DNA from: Sitta carolinensis
Taxonomy: Eukaryota; Chordata; Aves; Passeriformes; Sittidae
Assembly (NCBI GenBank): GCA_032173965.1
Contig: JAVUNC010000006.1
Coordinates: forward strand, 17,830,028-17,894,027
Direction: 5' to 3'
Length of the DNA: 64,000 nt
The translations under genes and the position numbers were made by a program. The stretch's first letter is position 1. Each line of letters begins with the position of its first letter. Shown here piece by piece: positions 63,371 through 64,000 of this stretch. Below the pieces are notes generated by a model. It had not been told where the DNA came from. It saw nothing but the letters and a program-made list of their open reading frames with translations, and made no database searches.

Positions 63371-64000
63371 GAATCACAGAAACATAGAAAGGAATCATAG
63401 AATATAATCATTACGGATTAAAAGACCTCCAAGATCATTGAGTCCAACCTTTGACCCAACCATGTCAACTAAACCACAGCACTAAGTGCCATGGCCACTT
63501 TCATCGCTTCCAGGGATGGTAACTCCGCCACTTCCTTGGACAGCCTGTTCCAATGCCTGACCATCCTTTCAATGAAGAAATTCTTCATGTTGTCCAATCT
63601 GAACCTCCCAGACACAGCTTGAGGCCATTTCTTCTGGTCCTGTTGCCAGTTGCCTGGGAGAAGAGACTGATCCCCACCTGGCTACAGTCTCCCTTCAGGC
63701 AGCTGTAGAGAGGGATAAGGTCATCCCTGTGCCTCCTTTTCTCCAGGCTGAACACCTCCATTTCCCTCAGCTGCTCCTTATATAACTTGTGATTCACCCT
63801 CCTCTGGACACTCTCCAGCACCTCAATGTCTTTCTTGTAAAGAAGGGCCCAGAACTGGGCAGAGGATTTGAGGTGTGGCCTCACCAGTGAGTGCAGCAGG
63901 ACAATCCCTGCCCTGGTCCTGCTGGCCACACTGCTGCTGATACAGCCCAGGACGCCATTGGCATTCCTGGCCACCTGGATCATGTCCAGCTGCTCTTGAC
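63371..64000 (-). mobile_element. CR1 LINE, 3' part, minus strand, continues past the window end
   Basis: The 3' tail lies at 63371-63395 as imperfect octamers (aatcacag, aacatag, aatcatag). Reading on the minus strand, the CR1 3' UTR leads into the end of the reverse transcriptase ORF. Conserved landmarks include SLVRPHLKSSAQFWALLYKK, VLESVQRRVN and VFSLEKRRHRDDLIPLYSCL. The element is at least 630 bases long and its 5' end is not in the window. Confidence 0.92.
63585..63983 (-). pseudogene. C-terminal fragment of CR1 ORF2 (reverse transcriptase), frameshifted
   Basis: 132 open codons match the thumb-side C-terminus of CR1 reverse transcriptase: ANGVLGCISSSVASRTRAGI, then SLVRPHL, QFWALLYKKD, LEKRRHRDDLI and GNRTRRNGLKL. 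Near the 3' end the frame slips: after KLCLGG the family continuation (RFRLDN-like) is in another frame, visible in the bases just below 63600. The copy is therefore inactive but only moderately decayed. Confidence 0.88.

Overview
This window is vertebrate nuclear DNA, almost certainly from a bird. Short exons with GT-AG boundaries are spread over long AT-rich introns. The recognisable repeats are CR1 retrotransposon copies with the avian-type octamer 3' tail and avian-type endogenous retrovirus LTRs. Bird is a strong inference; the species cannot be read from the window. There are no prokaryotic operons, no CRISPR array and no phage or plasmid system.

Positions 25 to about 37410 hold the 3' three quarters of one gene on the + strand, SCFD1 (Sly1), the Sec1/Munc18-family protein that works with syntaxin-5 and syntaxin-18 SNAREs in ER-Golgi traffic. 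I place 20 consecutive coding exons. They cover roughly residues 157 to 642 of the human protein (numbering from memory), including the stop codon at 37216-37218 and a polyadenylation signal at 37386-37391. The first five coding exons lie upstream of the window. Exon phases agree at every junction except one: the exon at 7676-7816 carries one extra base, which brings in-frame stops. A sense-oriented ERVL-type solo LTR lies in the next intron, 277 bases before the following exon.

From about 37420 to 64000 the sequence is intergenic as far as I can tell. It holds AT and CT microsatellites, an ancient repeat relic, CR1 fragments (minus-strand pieces at 48364-48808 and 63371-64000, a short plus-strand tail at 47702-47749) and two solo LTRs with perfect 6-bp target duplications (48985-49282 and 56194-56819). 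In other amniotes COCH follows SCFD1 in the same direction, but I see no COCH exon here. A pair of exon-like segments on the minus strand near 46.1-46.4 kb is reported as a finding, not as a gene.

The observations most worth checking are the SCFD1 frameshift, the LTR next to it, and the two solo LTRs whose boundaries can be read to the base. I found no evidence of a novel biological system.
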